This document shows, piece by piece, positions 33,097 through 43,759 of a stretch of 64,000 bases of DNA (positions are counted from its first letter, which is position 1; each line of letters begins with the position of its first letter). The stretch spans positions 47,887,737-47,951,736 of the forward strand of contig NC_045443.1 in assembly GCF_002776525.5 (NCBI RefSeq), written 5' to 3'. The position numbers were made by a program, and so were the translations under genes. The notes under the pieces are model-generated. The model made no database searches. It worked only from the letters and a program-made list of their open reading frames with translations, and had not been told where the DNA came from. Source of the stretch: Piliocolobus tephrosceles. Taxonomy: Eukaryota; Chordata; Mammalia; Primates; Cercopithecidae.

Positions 33097-34968
33097 GTAA
33101 TTGTTCTGTTGACCATGGGGAAGGTGGGCTGTGTGGAGAAGTGGTTCAGTTTAAAGAAACCAGAAGCCATATGATATATTAGTGTCCAGGGCAAGCTTTA
33201 ATTGAAATCTGGAGATAATTTCAGCTTAGCTAATACTTTCAAATTCATATGGGTACATAGATAAGAAGGATAGTAAATTTGAACTCTCTTAATTTCCATC
33301 GATTTTTAAAAGTCCAACTGATATGTTATTCGTATTGACAGACCAGCAAAATGCAGTGCTCATTGTATTGTATGAAAGGTGGATAGAAGAGCTGGTTCTA
33401 TGTTTTTTTTTGTTTGTTTGTTTTTTTGGAGATGGAGTCTAACTCTGCCACCCAGGCTAGAGTGCAGTGGTGCGATCTCAGCTCACTGCAACCTCTGCCT
33501 CCCAGGTTCAAGGAGAACTTGCCTCAGCCTCCAAGTAGCTGGGGTTCCAGGCGCCTGCCCCCAGGTCCAGCTAATTTTTGTGTTTTTAGTAAAGAAGGGG
33601 TTTCACCATGTTGGCCAGGCTGGTCTTGAACTCCTGACCTCAGGTGATCACCTGCCTCAGCCTCCCGAAGTGCTGGGATTACAGGCGTGAGCCACTGTGC
33701 CCATCCCGGTTCTGTCTTACAAATGTCACAAAGAGAGGAGAGGCCGACGTGGGAGTGTGGGTTAAAGTCAGGGAAGACACACATGCATTTAAAGTTGAAA
33801 ATAAAAATGAGGATGAGATTAAAGATATTTGAGAGAGTTAACATCTGTGGGAGTAAGATTTCTTAGATTAGAATGAGGCTATAAAACGTCAAAAGAGAGA
33901 TTTAGTGAGAAGCAGTTTACTAAGAATGATAGGAAACCCACATACATTGTCAAGACAAGTGGGAATTTCTCTGCCCTTTGACGAGATAATGATGATACCT
34001 CAGAATCCTGTCTAGTAATTCTGAAGGGCAGAGAAAAAATCGTGAAGGGGAAAAAAGAATCCCTGCCAAACCTACTTGGTGGTGTATCTCCCCATGGGGC
34101 GCTTACTCCAGTCTCACTCTGCATTTGCATCTGCCGGGGTGGGGTTTTGGCTGATTTTGTCACTGCCTTGTCACATCTTCACTTGCCTCAGCAGCCAAGC
34201 ACACCTCATGAGCATTAGCCCGTGCCCGCCCTGGACTAAGGGAACTGTCTCGTCTCTTCCTTGAGGTTTTAGATGTTTGCACCCAGATAATGATTGAGGG
34301 TTTCTTGAGTAACCTCATACTTTAAAAACCCAAGATAAAAAGGGAGTTCGAAGGGGGCAGAATATGGGTAACCAGAGAGGCCCTTCTTTTGTTAGAATGG
34401 CTGAGCCATTCCCTCAGCCAGTATATGTGTCTTCCTTTTCCTTCCTATGGAAGATCCTGGGGTCATGGATAGCCTTCTGTCCTGCAAAGCTGCTGCTGTC
34501 CTCTCTCACTCTTCACGTTCCTCCAACTCTAGCACCAGCTGGAGTCTGGAGTAGAGTCACTCAGGCTGTCCCTGCCTGCTGCCCTTTCTGTTTTAAAGGG
34601 TTTCACTGCCATCATTCCAGTGAATGAGAAAGAGCATGAAAAAGGAAAGGTTATGCTACAAATTCTACTGTGAAGGTCCCGATCTGCAGTTTCTCATCCC
34701 TTTGAAGAGATGGCAAACTGGCTCCCATTTTATTTTTGAGGCTGAGTTTTATTAGACCTTTGGTCTTCAGTGAACTAGGAAGGTTCAGTGAGAGCAAAAC
34801 ACAAGGTCTCTGCCATGGTCCCCTCAGGGTAGCTGCTGTGATACCATTGCAGCTGGCTCCCGCCCTGTGTGCCTCACCCACCTCTCCGGCAGGTAACTAA
34901 CTGTGTGTTTCCTGGAGGTCATTAGATTTCACTGAACCCAATCTTTGTATTTTCCCTTTGATTCTTAG
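33097..34968 (+). other. DIP2B intron 33097-34968
   Basis: 1.9-kb intron with a single Alu. 33710-34968 (about 1.25 kb) is free of any repeat I can name. Confidence 0.7.
33403..33704 (-). mobile_element. AluS-like SINE
   Basis: Reverse copy preceded by (TTTG)n; target duplication resembling 'ggttct'. Confidence 0.9.
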
Positions 34969-35043
34969 ATTTTACCTGGAGTGAAAGTGGTTATTGTTAA
35001 TCCTGAGACCAAAGGGCCGGTTGGAGACTCTCACCTTGGAGAG
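34969..35043 (+). CDS. DIP2B: DIP2B coding exon (window exon 16)
   Basis: 75 nt, 25 codons, phase 0 at both ends: ILPGVKVVIVNPETKG to DSHLGE. ANL segment before A6: 'LPGVKVVIVNPETKGPVG' is the usual 'G.P.PG..v.IVDPeT' strand-turn. Acceptor 'attcttag'. The donor gtttgt is the poorest in the window. Confidence 0.95.
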
Positions 35044-35536
35044 GTTTGTAATAATTTTCATTTTTACTCTGAAAAGTCAGCAGTAAAAATCTCTAGGGTT
35101 CACATTTTAGAAATCAGTAAAACTGTGGCTTTAGCTTTCCCCTGTTGTGAACGGAGTTAATTTTTTTCTGTAAGGCATGAGACTGAAACTGACAGAAGAG
35201 GGAGATTGAAACTGGGATCCAGGGAAGATTTAGGCACCCAAACTGGAAATAGTGCCAGATTTGTCCACTGACATGCCCTTAGCTAGAAAGGAAAGTGAGC
35301 AAATCCTACATGTTCCCATCTATTAAGGTATGAAACTGAAAGGAGTCACATATTTACAAATGTTTAAGGTCAGTCAGATGTTATATTGTATTCTAAAATG
35401 TATCCATGTTTGCATTAAAAAAAATATAGGCCCAGCCCTTTAACAAAAATATTTACATATAAATACATATTACTTATATATAAGTATATAAAAATTAACT
35501 ATATAAAATAGTTAATTTTTCTTCCCCCAAATCTTT

Positions 35537-35811
35537 GTTTTTGTTTTTTTGAGACAGAGTCTCACTCTGTCGCCCAGGCTGGGCTCACTGCAACCTCCGC
35601 CTCCTGGGTTCAAGTGATTCTTGTGCCTCATCCTTCCAAGTAGCTGGGACTGCAGGCACGTGCCACCATGTCTGGCTAACTTTTTGTATTTTTAGTAGAT
35701 AGGGTTTTACTATGTTGCCCAGGCTGGTTTTGAACTCATGAGCTCAGATGATCCGCCCACCTCAGCCTCCCAAAATACTAGGATTACAGGCATGAGCCCC
35801 CATGCCCAGCC
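35537..35811 (-). mobile_element. AluS-like SINE with internal deletion
   Basis: Reverse copy lacking about 20 nt after 'cccaggctgg'. Target duplication 'cccaaatctttg' on both sides. Confidence 0.9.
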
Positions 35812-35983
35812 TCCCCAAATCTTTGAAGGATGCTGGTATTTCATTACGTAGCTGAATGGGAGGAGTACTGTAAGTGCAGGAGCCAGATGACCTGGGCTCT
35901 GCCACTTACAAGCTTCTCAGTATTAGACAGGTTAATCTCTCGGGGCCTCAGTTTCCTCATCCATAAATAATAATAGCACTGGC

Positions 35984-36289
35984 AGCCAGGCACAGTGGCT
36001 CATGCCTGTAATCCCAGCACTTTGGGAGGCCGAGGCGGGCAGACCACGAGGTCAAGAAATCAAGACCATCCTGGCCAACATGAGGAAACCCCATCTCTAC
36101 TAAAAATACAAAAATTAGCTGGATGTGGTGGCGTGTGCCCATAGTCCCAGCTACTCAGGAGGCTGAGGCTTGAACCGGGGAAGCGGAGGTTGCAGTGAGT
36201 CGAGACTGCACCACTGCACTCCAGCCTGGCAACAGAGCAAGACTCTCAAAAATAATAATAATAGTAAAAATAATAATAATAATAATAGC
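35984..36289 (+). mobile_element. AluS/Y-like SINE with (AAT)n tail
   Basis: Right arm shortened ('gaggctgaggcttgaaccgg'). Tail is AAT repeat; target duplication 'aataataatagcac' at 35967-35980 and after the tail. Confidence 0.9.
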
Positions 36290-36292
36290 ACC

Positions 36293-36440
36293 ATCCAGGG
36301 TGCAGTGGCTCATGCCTGTAATCCCAACACTTTGGGAGGCTAAAGCAGAAGTTTGAGGCCACTCTACTTTGAGGCCAGGAGTTTGAGGCCAGCTGGGCAG
36401 CATAGCAAAGACCTTATCTCTACTTCAAAAAAAATTTTTT
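36293..36440 (+). mobile_element. Alu left monomer (FLAM-like)
   Basis: 'gggtgcagtggctcatgcc' to 'cttatctctacttcaaaaaaaa'; contains a small duplication around 'tttgaggcca'. Confidence 0.8.
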
Positions 36441-36747
36441 GTCCGGGCCCGGTGGCTCAAGCCTGTAATCCCAGCACTTTGGGGAGCTAAGACGGGCGGA
36501 TCATGCGGTCAGAAGATCGAGACCATCCTGGCTAACACGGTGAAACCCCGTCTCTACTAAAAAATACAACAACAACAAAAAAAAACTAGCTGGGCGAGGT
36601 GGCGGGCGCCTGTAGTCCCAGCTACTCGGGAGGCTGAGGCAGGAGAATGGCGTAAACCCGGGAGGCGGAGCTTGCAGTGAGCCGAGATCGTGCCACTGCA
36701 CTCCAGCCTGGGCGACAGAACGAGACTCCGTCTCAAAAAAAAAAAAT
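36441..36747 (+). mobile_element. AluY, monkey-type head
   Basis: 'ggtggctcaagcctgtaatcc' and 'gcgtaaacccgggagg'. Its A-tail runs directly into the T-tract of the following reverse Alu. Confidence 0.88.
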
Positions 36748-37041
36748 TTTTTTTTTTTTCTGAGACAGGGTATTGCTCTGTCGCCCAGGCTGTAACGCAG
36801 TGGTGCCATCTTGGCTCCCTGCAACCTCCGTCTCCCTGGTTCAAGTAATTCTCCTGCCTCAGCCTCCTGTGTAGCTGGGATTACAGGCGTACACCACCAT
36901 GCCTGGCTAATTTTGTATTTTTAGTAGAAATGGGGTTTCACCATGTTGGCCAGGCTGGTCTTGAACTCCTGACCTCAAGTGATCCACCCACCTTGGCCTC
37001 CCAAAGTGTTGGGATTACAAGTGTGAGCCACCACGCCCAGC
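36748..37041 (-). mobile_element. AluS-like SINE
   Basis: Reverse copy abutting the tail of the preceding Alu, so the two form a tail-to-tail inverted pair with essentially no spacer. Confidence 0.9.
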
Positions 37042-37329
37042 CTATTTTAAAAAGTTTTAAATGTTAATAGTAGCACCTACCTCACCTCCTGAGTAGAATC
37101 ATTATACAATTAAATGTATTAACGCCTGTATCTGTAATGTACATGGAACAGTGTTTGTCACATAATGATTCTCAGTAACATTATTGTTAGCTATTGCTGT
37201 TTATATTGTAAACTCAGACACCCCCTGGTGTTTCCCCGTGGGCTTCCACAGTTACCCCGGAAGCACAGAAATGATCCCTGATGTGTTCGTGGGACTCTGG
37301 AGGAGGGTGAGAAATGAGCCAGGGAGGCA

Positions 37330-37550
37330 GGGTAGCCTTGTGGGTGAGAGCACAGCCTCAGGAGCCACAAGAGCATGGGTGCCAGTCTCCTCATTTCTGC
37401 ATGTTAGGTGAATTAGTTAACTCCTTGTTTTTTCATCCGTAAAATGGGAACAACATTGTGTGAACTATGTTGTCATGTCATATATATCTGGATGGATGGA
37501 GGTTAGGTACATGATGAGCACCTGGTAAATGTCAGCTGCCTTTATTGATG
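37330..37550 (+). mobile_element. MIR SINE
   Basis: 'gtgagagcacagcctcaggagcc', 'tttttcatccgtaaaatggg', 'gatgagcacctggtaaatg'. Confidence 0.75.
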
Positions 37551-37666
37551 CAGTTGTGTTGTTGTTAATATAAAAATGAGATTTAAAAAATCAAATAACC
37601 TGATCCAAGAGAATTAATATGGTTGTGTGTCCCCAGTGAGTTGTGACCAAAGCACTTTTCTTGTAG

Positions 37667-37844
37667 ATTTGGGTGAACAGTCCCCATACAGCCAGTGGCT
37701 ACTACACCATCTATGATAGTGAGACTCTTCAAGCTGATCATTTCAACACTCGCCTCAGCTTTGGAGATGCGGCTCAGACACTCTGGGCTCGGACAGGGTA
37801 CCTTGGTTTTGTCCGCCGGACCGAGCTCACAGCGGCCACTGGAG
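37667..37844 (+). CDS. DIP2B: DIP2B coding exon (window exon 17)
   Basis: 178 nt: 59 codons IWVNSPHTASGYYTIYDSE to RRTELTAATG and one base of a split Glu codon. Contains the A6-A7 region: IWVNSPHTASGYY (A6-like 'GE..v.G..va.GY') and LWARTGYLGFVRRTEL, where ANL enzymes have the (R)TGD that binds the ribose. Here Asp is Tyr. Acceptor 'ttcttgtag', donor gtactt. Confidence 0.95.
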
Positions 37845-38569
37845 GTACTTGTGCAACTACTCCTCCCCATTGACCCTGCTTTGTGTTTCTGCAGCACTAG
37901 CTGACCTCCTTCAGCCTGCCTTGGATTGTGGAGTGTGTGTATCTAGTTACTCCCTTCTGTGACTCTTAAACCCATAAGTGACTTTCTCTTCATTTGGAGT
38001 CACGCTTTGCCCCCTGAAGAGTGTCTAAGAGATGAGCGCTTGGGGCGAGCCCAGGAGCATCCCGAGCTGTGAGTCAGAGAGATGTGCCTGATGGCGAGTG
38101 AGCGTCCCCGGCTAAACACAGACTTTCAGTCCCTGCGGGGCTGATTCCCCACCCGGGACAAGCATTACATCTTGTATCTCTTCTACCCTGCACACCACTT
38201 GGGGAGCAGGAGGAACGGCCCTGTTCCCTGAGAGGGGCGTCAGTTCCAAGGAGCCATCTTGCTGAGGTACCGCAGTGCCTCGGTGTCTTGCATTGGACAC
38301 AGCCTGCTTCCTGGCCAAGCCTCCGGTATAAGGATTCCCTCCCGTCACCCTCTGCCCAGTTGATTGTCATGGCTTCACTGCCGCCCGCCGTCACCCTTTC
38401 TTCCAGACTGGCACTTACAGCCATTTAAAAATACCCCACACTGACTGTATCCTGCACTTGAAGAAGTGATATATATATATAACCTGCTGGATTTTAAAGG
38501 CCTAAATTCTCCATAGTTCCATACTGACCAGCGTCCATAGTTCCCCAGATTTCATGGAGAGGCAGGGGC

Positions 38570-38795
38570 AACCCAGTGGAGCAGAGGGTGGCATCCCTGC
38601 CTGGTGCCCTGGTTTTGAGCCCACCTCTGCGTTTGCTGGGTGACCTTGAGCAATCACTTAACCTCTGTTTCCTACTTAGAAAATGGGGATGACTATGTTT
38701 CTTGCCTCATGGAAATGATGTGAGATTAAAGGACGTGATGCATTTAGATGCCAAGAACGGTGCCTGGCACACAGGAAGCACCCATTAGTCTTTCA
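38570..38795 (+). mobile_element. MIR SINE
   Basis: 'tgctgggtgaccttgagcaa', 'tcacttaacctctgtttcc', 'gaacggtgcctggcacaca' in MIR order. Confidence 0.85.
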
Positions 38796-39079
38796 CTGCT
38801 GTGTTTCTGTTTTTGTCATCAGTCTTCATGAGCTCACCAGGTGATGGGAGCCTCTGCTGGACCTCCTGATCCTTTTCACTCCAACAGCTTAAATCACTTT
38901 GTTTTGCTGAATTTTTCAGAAATCTGCCTTTTTCCAGAAATTACTGCAAAGTCATCTTCCTTCTGTATCCTAGCTGGATTACAAGCCTGTTAGAAATGAG
39001 GACTAGTTTCCCCTATGTTCTACAACCCTCATCTTTGTATCTGTATTCCATGAAGCTACCTAGAAAGAATGACACTCGT

Positions 39080-39395
39080 TCATCTCCTCTCCCTCTCAAC
39101 TCCTCTCTTTCCTCCTCCCCTCCCTTCTGGCTGAGTCCTGTTTGTCCTTAAAAGCTCAGCTCTGCCCTCAGCTTTTCCAGTAGCCTTCCTTGACCCTTTG
39201 AGCTGGACTCAGTGATGTCCTCTGCCCCTCCGAAACTCATGCACACTCCTGTCACTGGGCTTGCTACATTACAACGGAATGCCTCTTTGTGTATCTTTTC
39301 CCCCTGCCTCAACTGTAAGGATCTTCAGCGCAGGAATTGGGTTTTGTCAGCTTTGTCTCCCCAGCACATAACACAGTTCCTAACATGTAGTAATA
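39080..39395 (+). mobile_element. L2 LINE 3' end
   Basis: 'cagtagccttccttgaccc', 'actgtaaggatcttcagcgcagg', 'ccccagcacataacacagttcc' follow the L2 3' region. Confidence 0.65.
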
Positions 39396-39399
39396 ATAA

Positions 39400-39625
39400 T
39401 AATAATAGCTAATTTCTGGTATCATTTACAATATACCACATACCATATTAACTACTGTGCATGGATTGACTCACAGATCCTCACAGCAGCCATTGATTAT
39501 TATTCCCATCTCACAGAGAGGCAGTAGGATTCAGAGCCTTAAGGAATTTGCCCAGAGTTGCACAGCTGGTAGGGGCAGAGCCAGGTGACAGGCAGTCTGA
39601 CCCCTGTGCTCTGGACTCCAGTGTT
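39400..39625 (-). mobile_element. MIR SINE
   Basis: Antisense MIR: 'taatagctaatttctggtat', 'attcccatctcacagagagg', 'ttgcacagctggtaggggcagagcc'. Confidence 0.8.
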
Positions 39626-39679
39626 ACGTTACACTCAGTATATGTCCGAGCCACATTTCTCTCTTTTTCTTTCTGTCAG

Positions 39680-39803
39680 AGCGTCATGATGCATTGTATG
39701 TGGTGGGAGCGCTGGATGAAACACTGGAGCTGAGAGGATTACGATACCACCCGATTGATATTGAGACCTCGGTGTCCCGGATCCACAGAAGCATTGCTGA
39801 ATG
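39680..39803 (+). CDS. DIP2B: DIP2B coding exon (window exon 18)
   Basis: 124 nt: completes Glu, then 40 codons RHDALYVVGALDETLELRG to IHRSIAE and two bases of a split Cys codon. The second domain's A8 hinge: YVVGALDETLELRGLRYHP is the family form of 'GR.DD.iK..G.ri.p.EIE', continued by IDIETSV. Acceptor 'tctgtcag', donor gtaact. Confidence 0.95.
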
Positions 39804-40119
39804 GTAACTCCCCCAGGATACACTGTGCTTCCCACTTCAGCTTTAGTCATAATCTCAACTCATCTAATTAATTGGTCATTGGGACCACATACCTACCTTG
39901 AAACATAGAGCTCCACGGGAGGAGTAAGGAAATAGACTGATTCTTGTCTTGGGTGTGCAATCTGCTGTGGCCAACAAGGCCTATCCACAGGAGCCAGATG
40001 AGGCCGTGAGGCCCCTAGGGAATACTCTGATACCTTCTGTGGAATGCTGGAACTGAGTCCTTTTTTAGTGATAGACTCTCATAGTGGGAAGGGACTAAAA
40101 GATCATTGATCTCTTGGAA

Positions 40120-40275
40120 GTCAGCGTAATATGGTGGAAAGAACCAGCTTAAAGACTCTTCTCATCTGTAAAACACTCCCTCTGCTACTTCCTAATTATC
40201 AGAAGCATCAAATGAGAATGTGCTTTGTAAACTATTAAGTGGTAAGCAGATGAAAAGGGTAGTTGATATTATCAC
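40120..40275 (+). mobile_element. MIR SINE, degraded
   Basis: 'aatatggtggaaagaacc' then 'catcaaatgagaatgtgctttgtaaac'; core poorly preserved. Confidence 0.5.
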
Positions 40276-40376
40276 ATCCAGTTTCCTGCTCTTTGTAGGA
40301 ATTTTACATTTTACCTGATAAAGGATCATCCAACCATGTATTGACTTAAAATCTGTAAAATTAAAACTGTGGTTTG

Positions 40377-40669
40377 GCCAGGCGTGGTGGCTCACATCTG
40401 TAATCCCAGAACTTTGGGAGGCCAAGGCGGGTGGATCACTTAAGCCCAGGAATTCAAGACCATAGTGGGCAACATGGTAAAACGCCATCTCTACAAAAAG
40501 AATTTTTAAATTAGCCAGGTGTAGTGGCATGCCTGTAGTCCCAGCTATCCAGGAGGCTGAGGTGGGAGGATCACTTTAGCCTGGGAGGTTGAGGCTACAG
40601 TGAGCCAAGATTGTGCCACTGCACTCCAGCCCTGGTGACAGACTGAGACTGTCTCAAAAAAATAACAAC
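40377..40669 (+). mobile_element. AluJ/S-like SINE
   Basis: Full dimer, directly followed by a monkey-type AluY in the same orientation. Confidence 0.9.
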
Positions 40670-40670
40670 A

Positions 40671-40983
40671 GGCCGGGCGCAGTGGCTCAAGCCTGTAATC
40701 CCAGCACTTTGGGAGGCCGAGATGGGCGGATCACGAGGTCAGGAGATCGAGACCATCCTGACTAATACAGTGAAACCCCGTCTCTACTAAAAAATACAAA
40801 AAAAAACTAGCCGGGCGACGAGGCAGGCGCCTGTAGTCCCAGCTACTCGGGAGGCTGAGGCAGGAGAATGGCGTAAACCTGGGAGGCGGAGCTTGCAGTG
40901 AGCTGAGATCCGGCCACTGCACTCCAGCCTGGGCGGCAGAGCAAGACTCCATCTCAAAAAAAAAAACAACAACAACAACAAAA
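40671..40983 (+). mobile_element. AluY, Old World monkey type
   Basis: 'ggctcaagcctgtaatcc' and 'gctgagatccggccactgc'; 'gggcgacgaggc' in the middle matches the copy at 54393, suggesting the same subfamily. Tail (AAC)n. Confidence 0.93.
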
Positions 40984-41167
40984 TCTCTGTAGTGTTTACC
41001 TACTGGCTTTCATTCTGGGTTCTTAACCAATACAGAATCTGTTTGGTTTGTTTTCTGCGTATTTTAGTGAATGTGTCCCCACTTTTCCCCATGCTAAACA
41101 GCCACAGTTCTTTCGATGGTTGCTCATGCTTTCCAGATACTTCTTTGTCTAAAGATGCTCTTGTTGG

Positions 41168-41469
41168 CCGGAAGTGGTGGCTCAGACCTATAATCCCAGC
41201 ACTTTGGGAGGCTGAGGTGGGTGGATCACCTGAGGTCAGGAGTTCAAGACCAGCCTGACCAACATGGCAAAACCCCGTCTCTACTGAAAATACAAAAATT
41301 AGCTGGGTGCAGTGGCAGGTGCCTGTAATCCTAGCTGCTCGGGAGGCTGAGGCAGGAGAATTGCTTGAACCTAGGAGGCGGAGGTTGCAGTGGGACAAGA
41401 TTGTGCCACTACACTCCAGCCTGGGCAACAGAGCGAAACTCTCTGTCTCAAAAAAAAAAAAAAAAAAAA
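41168..41469 (+). mobile_element. AluS-like SINE
   Basis: Target duplication 'aagatgctcttgt' at 41153-41165 and 41468-41480. Confidence 0.93.
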
Positions 41470-41647
41470 GATGCTCTTGTCTTCATCGGAGTCTCTCCCT
41501 AGACCTGAACAAGATTCTGACCAAGACAAGAACATCGTTAGACGTGTGGAAAGCATCCAGAGAAGCTGGGTGCCGTGGTTACTTTGTCATTTTAGACATT
41601 TGACTCTTAATAGAACCAGATATTATGTAATTGTATACTTTTGTGGG

Positions 41648-41965
41648 GGTTTTTTGTTTTTGTTTTGTTTTGTTTTGTTTTTTGAGACAGAATTTCGCTC
41701 TTGTTGCCCAGGCTGGAGTACAATGGCGTGATCTTGGCTCACTGCATCCTCCGCCTCCCAGGTTCAAGGGATTCTCCTGCCTCAGCTTCCCTAGTAGCTG
41801 GGATTACGGGTGTGTGCCACCACGCCCGGATAATTTTGTATTTTTAATAGAGAGGGAGTTTCTCCATGTTGGTCAGGCTGGTCTTGAACTCCTGACCTCC
41901 GGTGATCCGCCCACCTGGGCCTCCCAAAGTGCTGGGATTACAGGCATGAGTCACCGCACCTGGCC
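41648..41965 (-). mobile_element. AluS-like SINE
   Basis: Reverse copy with (TTTTG)n. Together with the next Alu it gives the longest open frame of the window (41631-42278), which is Alu translation only. Confidence 0.92.
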
Positions 41966-42002
41966 GATATTGTGTACTTTTTTAATTATTGGAATTTGTT
42001 TT

Positions 42003-42299
42003 GTTTGTTTGTTTTTTTGTGAGACAGAGTCTCGCTCTGTCACCCAGGCTGGAGAGCAGTGGTGCGATCCCGGCTCACTACAACCTCTGCCTCCCGGGTT
42101 CAAGCGATTCTCCTGCCTCAGCCTCCCGGGTAGCTGGGACTACAGGCGCACACCATCATGCCCGGCTAATTTTTGTATTTTTAGTAGAGACGGGATTTCA
42201 CCATATTGGCCAGGCTGGTCTCAAACTCCTGACCTCATGATCCGCCCACCTCGGTCTCCCAAAGTGCTGGGATTATAGGCGTGAGCCATCGCGCCCAGC
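42003..42299 (-). mobile_element. AluS-like SINE
   Basis: Reverse copy; target duplication 'ggaatttgtttt' before and 'ggaatctgttttt' after. Confidence 0.93.
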
Positions 42300-42918
42300 T
42301 GGAATCTGTTTTTAAAGCAGTTTAGGCCTGCATATCAAGTCAGGCCCACCTTCTAACCCAGTAACTCCACCCGGTGGAAGGTGGCTTATGGTCCTTTTAC
42401 ACAATAGAAGACACTTGCACGTGGGGCACTGATAACTCATGTGAGTCAGACAGACTCTATTCCTGTTGGGTTTAAGAATACTGCTTAGGGTGGTCTGAAG
42501 GTAGTGAGTTAATTCAATTGATTGTTCATGGTCAATTACAAACCAGTCAGACTCTTTCGTTCTACTCTTTTCCTCTTTCTCACTACTGCACTTGACTAGT
42601 CTAAAAAGAACAGAAGAATATTATATTAGTCAAAGCTCTTATGGGGCAAATAACAGGCTCCCTTCAAAAAAGCTTAAGTGAAAGAATACCTGGCTATCTC
42701 AGAAGTGCCAAAAAAAACTAACTCTGGGTCTCAGGAAAGGTAGAAACAAGGGAATGGTAAGGCCGTCAGGAACCACTGTCCCCTTACTTTCTAGAGCCAT
42801 ATGGGCATTCCCTTCTTTCTTTTTTGCCTCCCTGAAGAGGGATTCTCTCTGCTCCATGTTCCTGGCTACCCCAGAATATTCAAATCCATGTCATTGGTTC
42901 AAATGACCAGCTAACAAC

Positions 42919-43217
42919 TTTTTTTTTTCTTTTTTTGAGACGGAGTCTCATTCTGTTGCCCAGGCTGGAGTACAGTGGCTCACACTTGGCTCACTGCAAC
43001 CTCCACCTCCTGGGTTCAAATTATTCTCCTCCCGCAGCCTCCTGAGTAGCTGGGACTAGAGGTGCCCACCACCACACCTGGCTAATGTTTGTATTTTAGT
43101 AGAGACGGGATTTCGCCATGTTGGCCAGGCTGGTCTCGAACTCCTGACCTCAGGTGATCTGCCCGTCTCGGCCTTCCAAAGTACTGGGATTATAGACGTG
43201 AGCCACCATGCCTGGCC
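42919..43217 (-). mobile_element. AluS-like SINE
   Basis: Reverse full-length copy about 290 bp upstream of the last coding exon; imperfect duplication 'acaacttt'/'acgacttt'. Confidence 0.9.
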
Positions 43218-43506
43218 TGACGACTTTAAATTACACTTTCAAACTCCCAGGAGATTCTGGACGACTCAGCTGTGTTCACAGGGGCAAGATGTCTCTCATA
43301 TATCTATATATATATTCATTATATAATTTTTCCCTCGGTCTTATCAGATGAAGTTAAAAGGTGTCATATATCGTAGACATGACTGCTGACCTTCTGGTTG
43401 GGATCGAGGGGAGAAGGCGGGGAAATGGGCTAAGTCTGGGACAGATGCTATAAAAAATAACTGAAAAATGTAGTGACAAGTTAACGAACTGTCATTGAAA
43501 TTTCAG

Positions 43507-43759
43507 TGCCGTGTTCACGTGGACCAACTTGCTTGTGGTGGTTGTGGAACTGTGTGGCTCTGAACAGGAAGCCCTAGATCTGGTCCCGTTAGTGACCAAC
43601 GTGGTCCTGGAAGAGCATTACCTCATCGTTGGCGTCGTGGTTGTGGTGGACCCAGGCGTCATCCCGATCAACTCCAGAGGAGAGAAGCAGAGGATGCACC
43701 TCCGTGACAGCTTCCTAGCTGACCAGTTAGACCCCATCTACGTGGCTTATAACATGTAA
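43507..43759 (+). CDS. DIP2B: DIP2B last coding exon (window exon 19) with stop
   Basis: 250 coding nt plus TAA at 43757-43759. Completes Cys, then 83 codons AVFTWTNLLVVVVELCGSE to QLDPIYVAYNM. Small lobe of the second adenylate-forming domain: beta-rich VVVVEL/VGVVVVVDPGVIP strands, then PINSRGEKQRMHLRD, the counterpart of ANL motif A10 with a Lys retained. The YVAYNM end is the typical DIP2 C-terminus. Acceptor 'aatttcag'. Confidence 0.96.

Larger units (their letters stand above)
35865..37210 (+). mobile_element. MIR SINE split by an Alu cluster
   Basis: Left part 35865-35980 ('gagccagatgacctgggctctgcc', 'ggcctcagtttcctcatcc'); right part 37057-37210 ('agcacctacctcacctcc', 'acagtgtttgtcacata'). 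The two parts join naturally when the Alus are removed. Confidence 0.8.
35044..37666 (+). other. DIP2B intron 35044-37666
   Basis: 2.6-kb intron. 35050-35530 is AT-rich with TATA-type runs (35440-35520) and otherwise unremarkable; the centre is a cluster of Alus inside a MIR. Confidence 0.7.
37845..39679 (+). other. DIP2B intron 37845-39679
   Basis: 1.8-kb intron without any Alu. 37850-38560 is GC-richer than neighbouring introns and shows no repeat I recognise. Confidence 0.7.
39804..43506 (+). other. DIP2B intron 39804-43506
   Basis: 3.7-kb last intron with six Alus. 42300-42920 flanks an Alu and may be an old interspersed repeat (continuing at 43218), not assigned; a TA-rich patch is at 43295-43325. 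Confidence 0.65.

Noticed and set aside
38074..38424. Minus-strand open frame of 116 codons in GC-richer intron
   Set aside because: No homology recognised, no promoter, no splice signals; GC content alone lengthens open frames.
41631..42278. Longest open frame in the window (215 codons)
   Set aside because: It reads through two reverse-strand AluS elements; its peptide is the familiar Alu translation and has no splice or start context of a gene.
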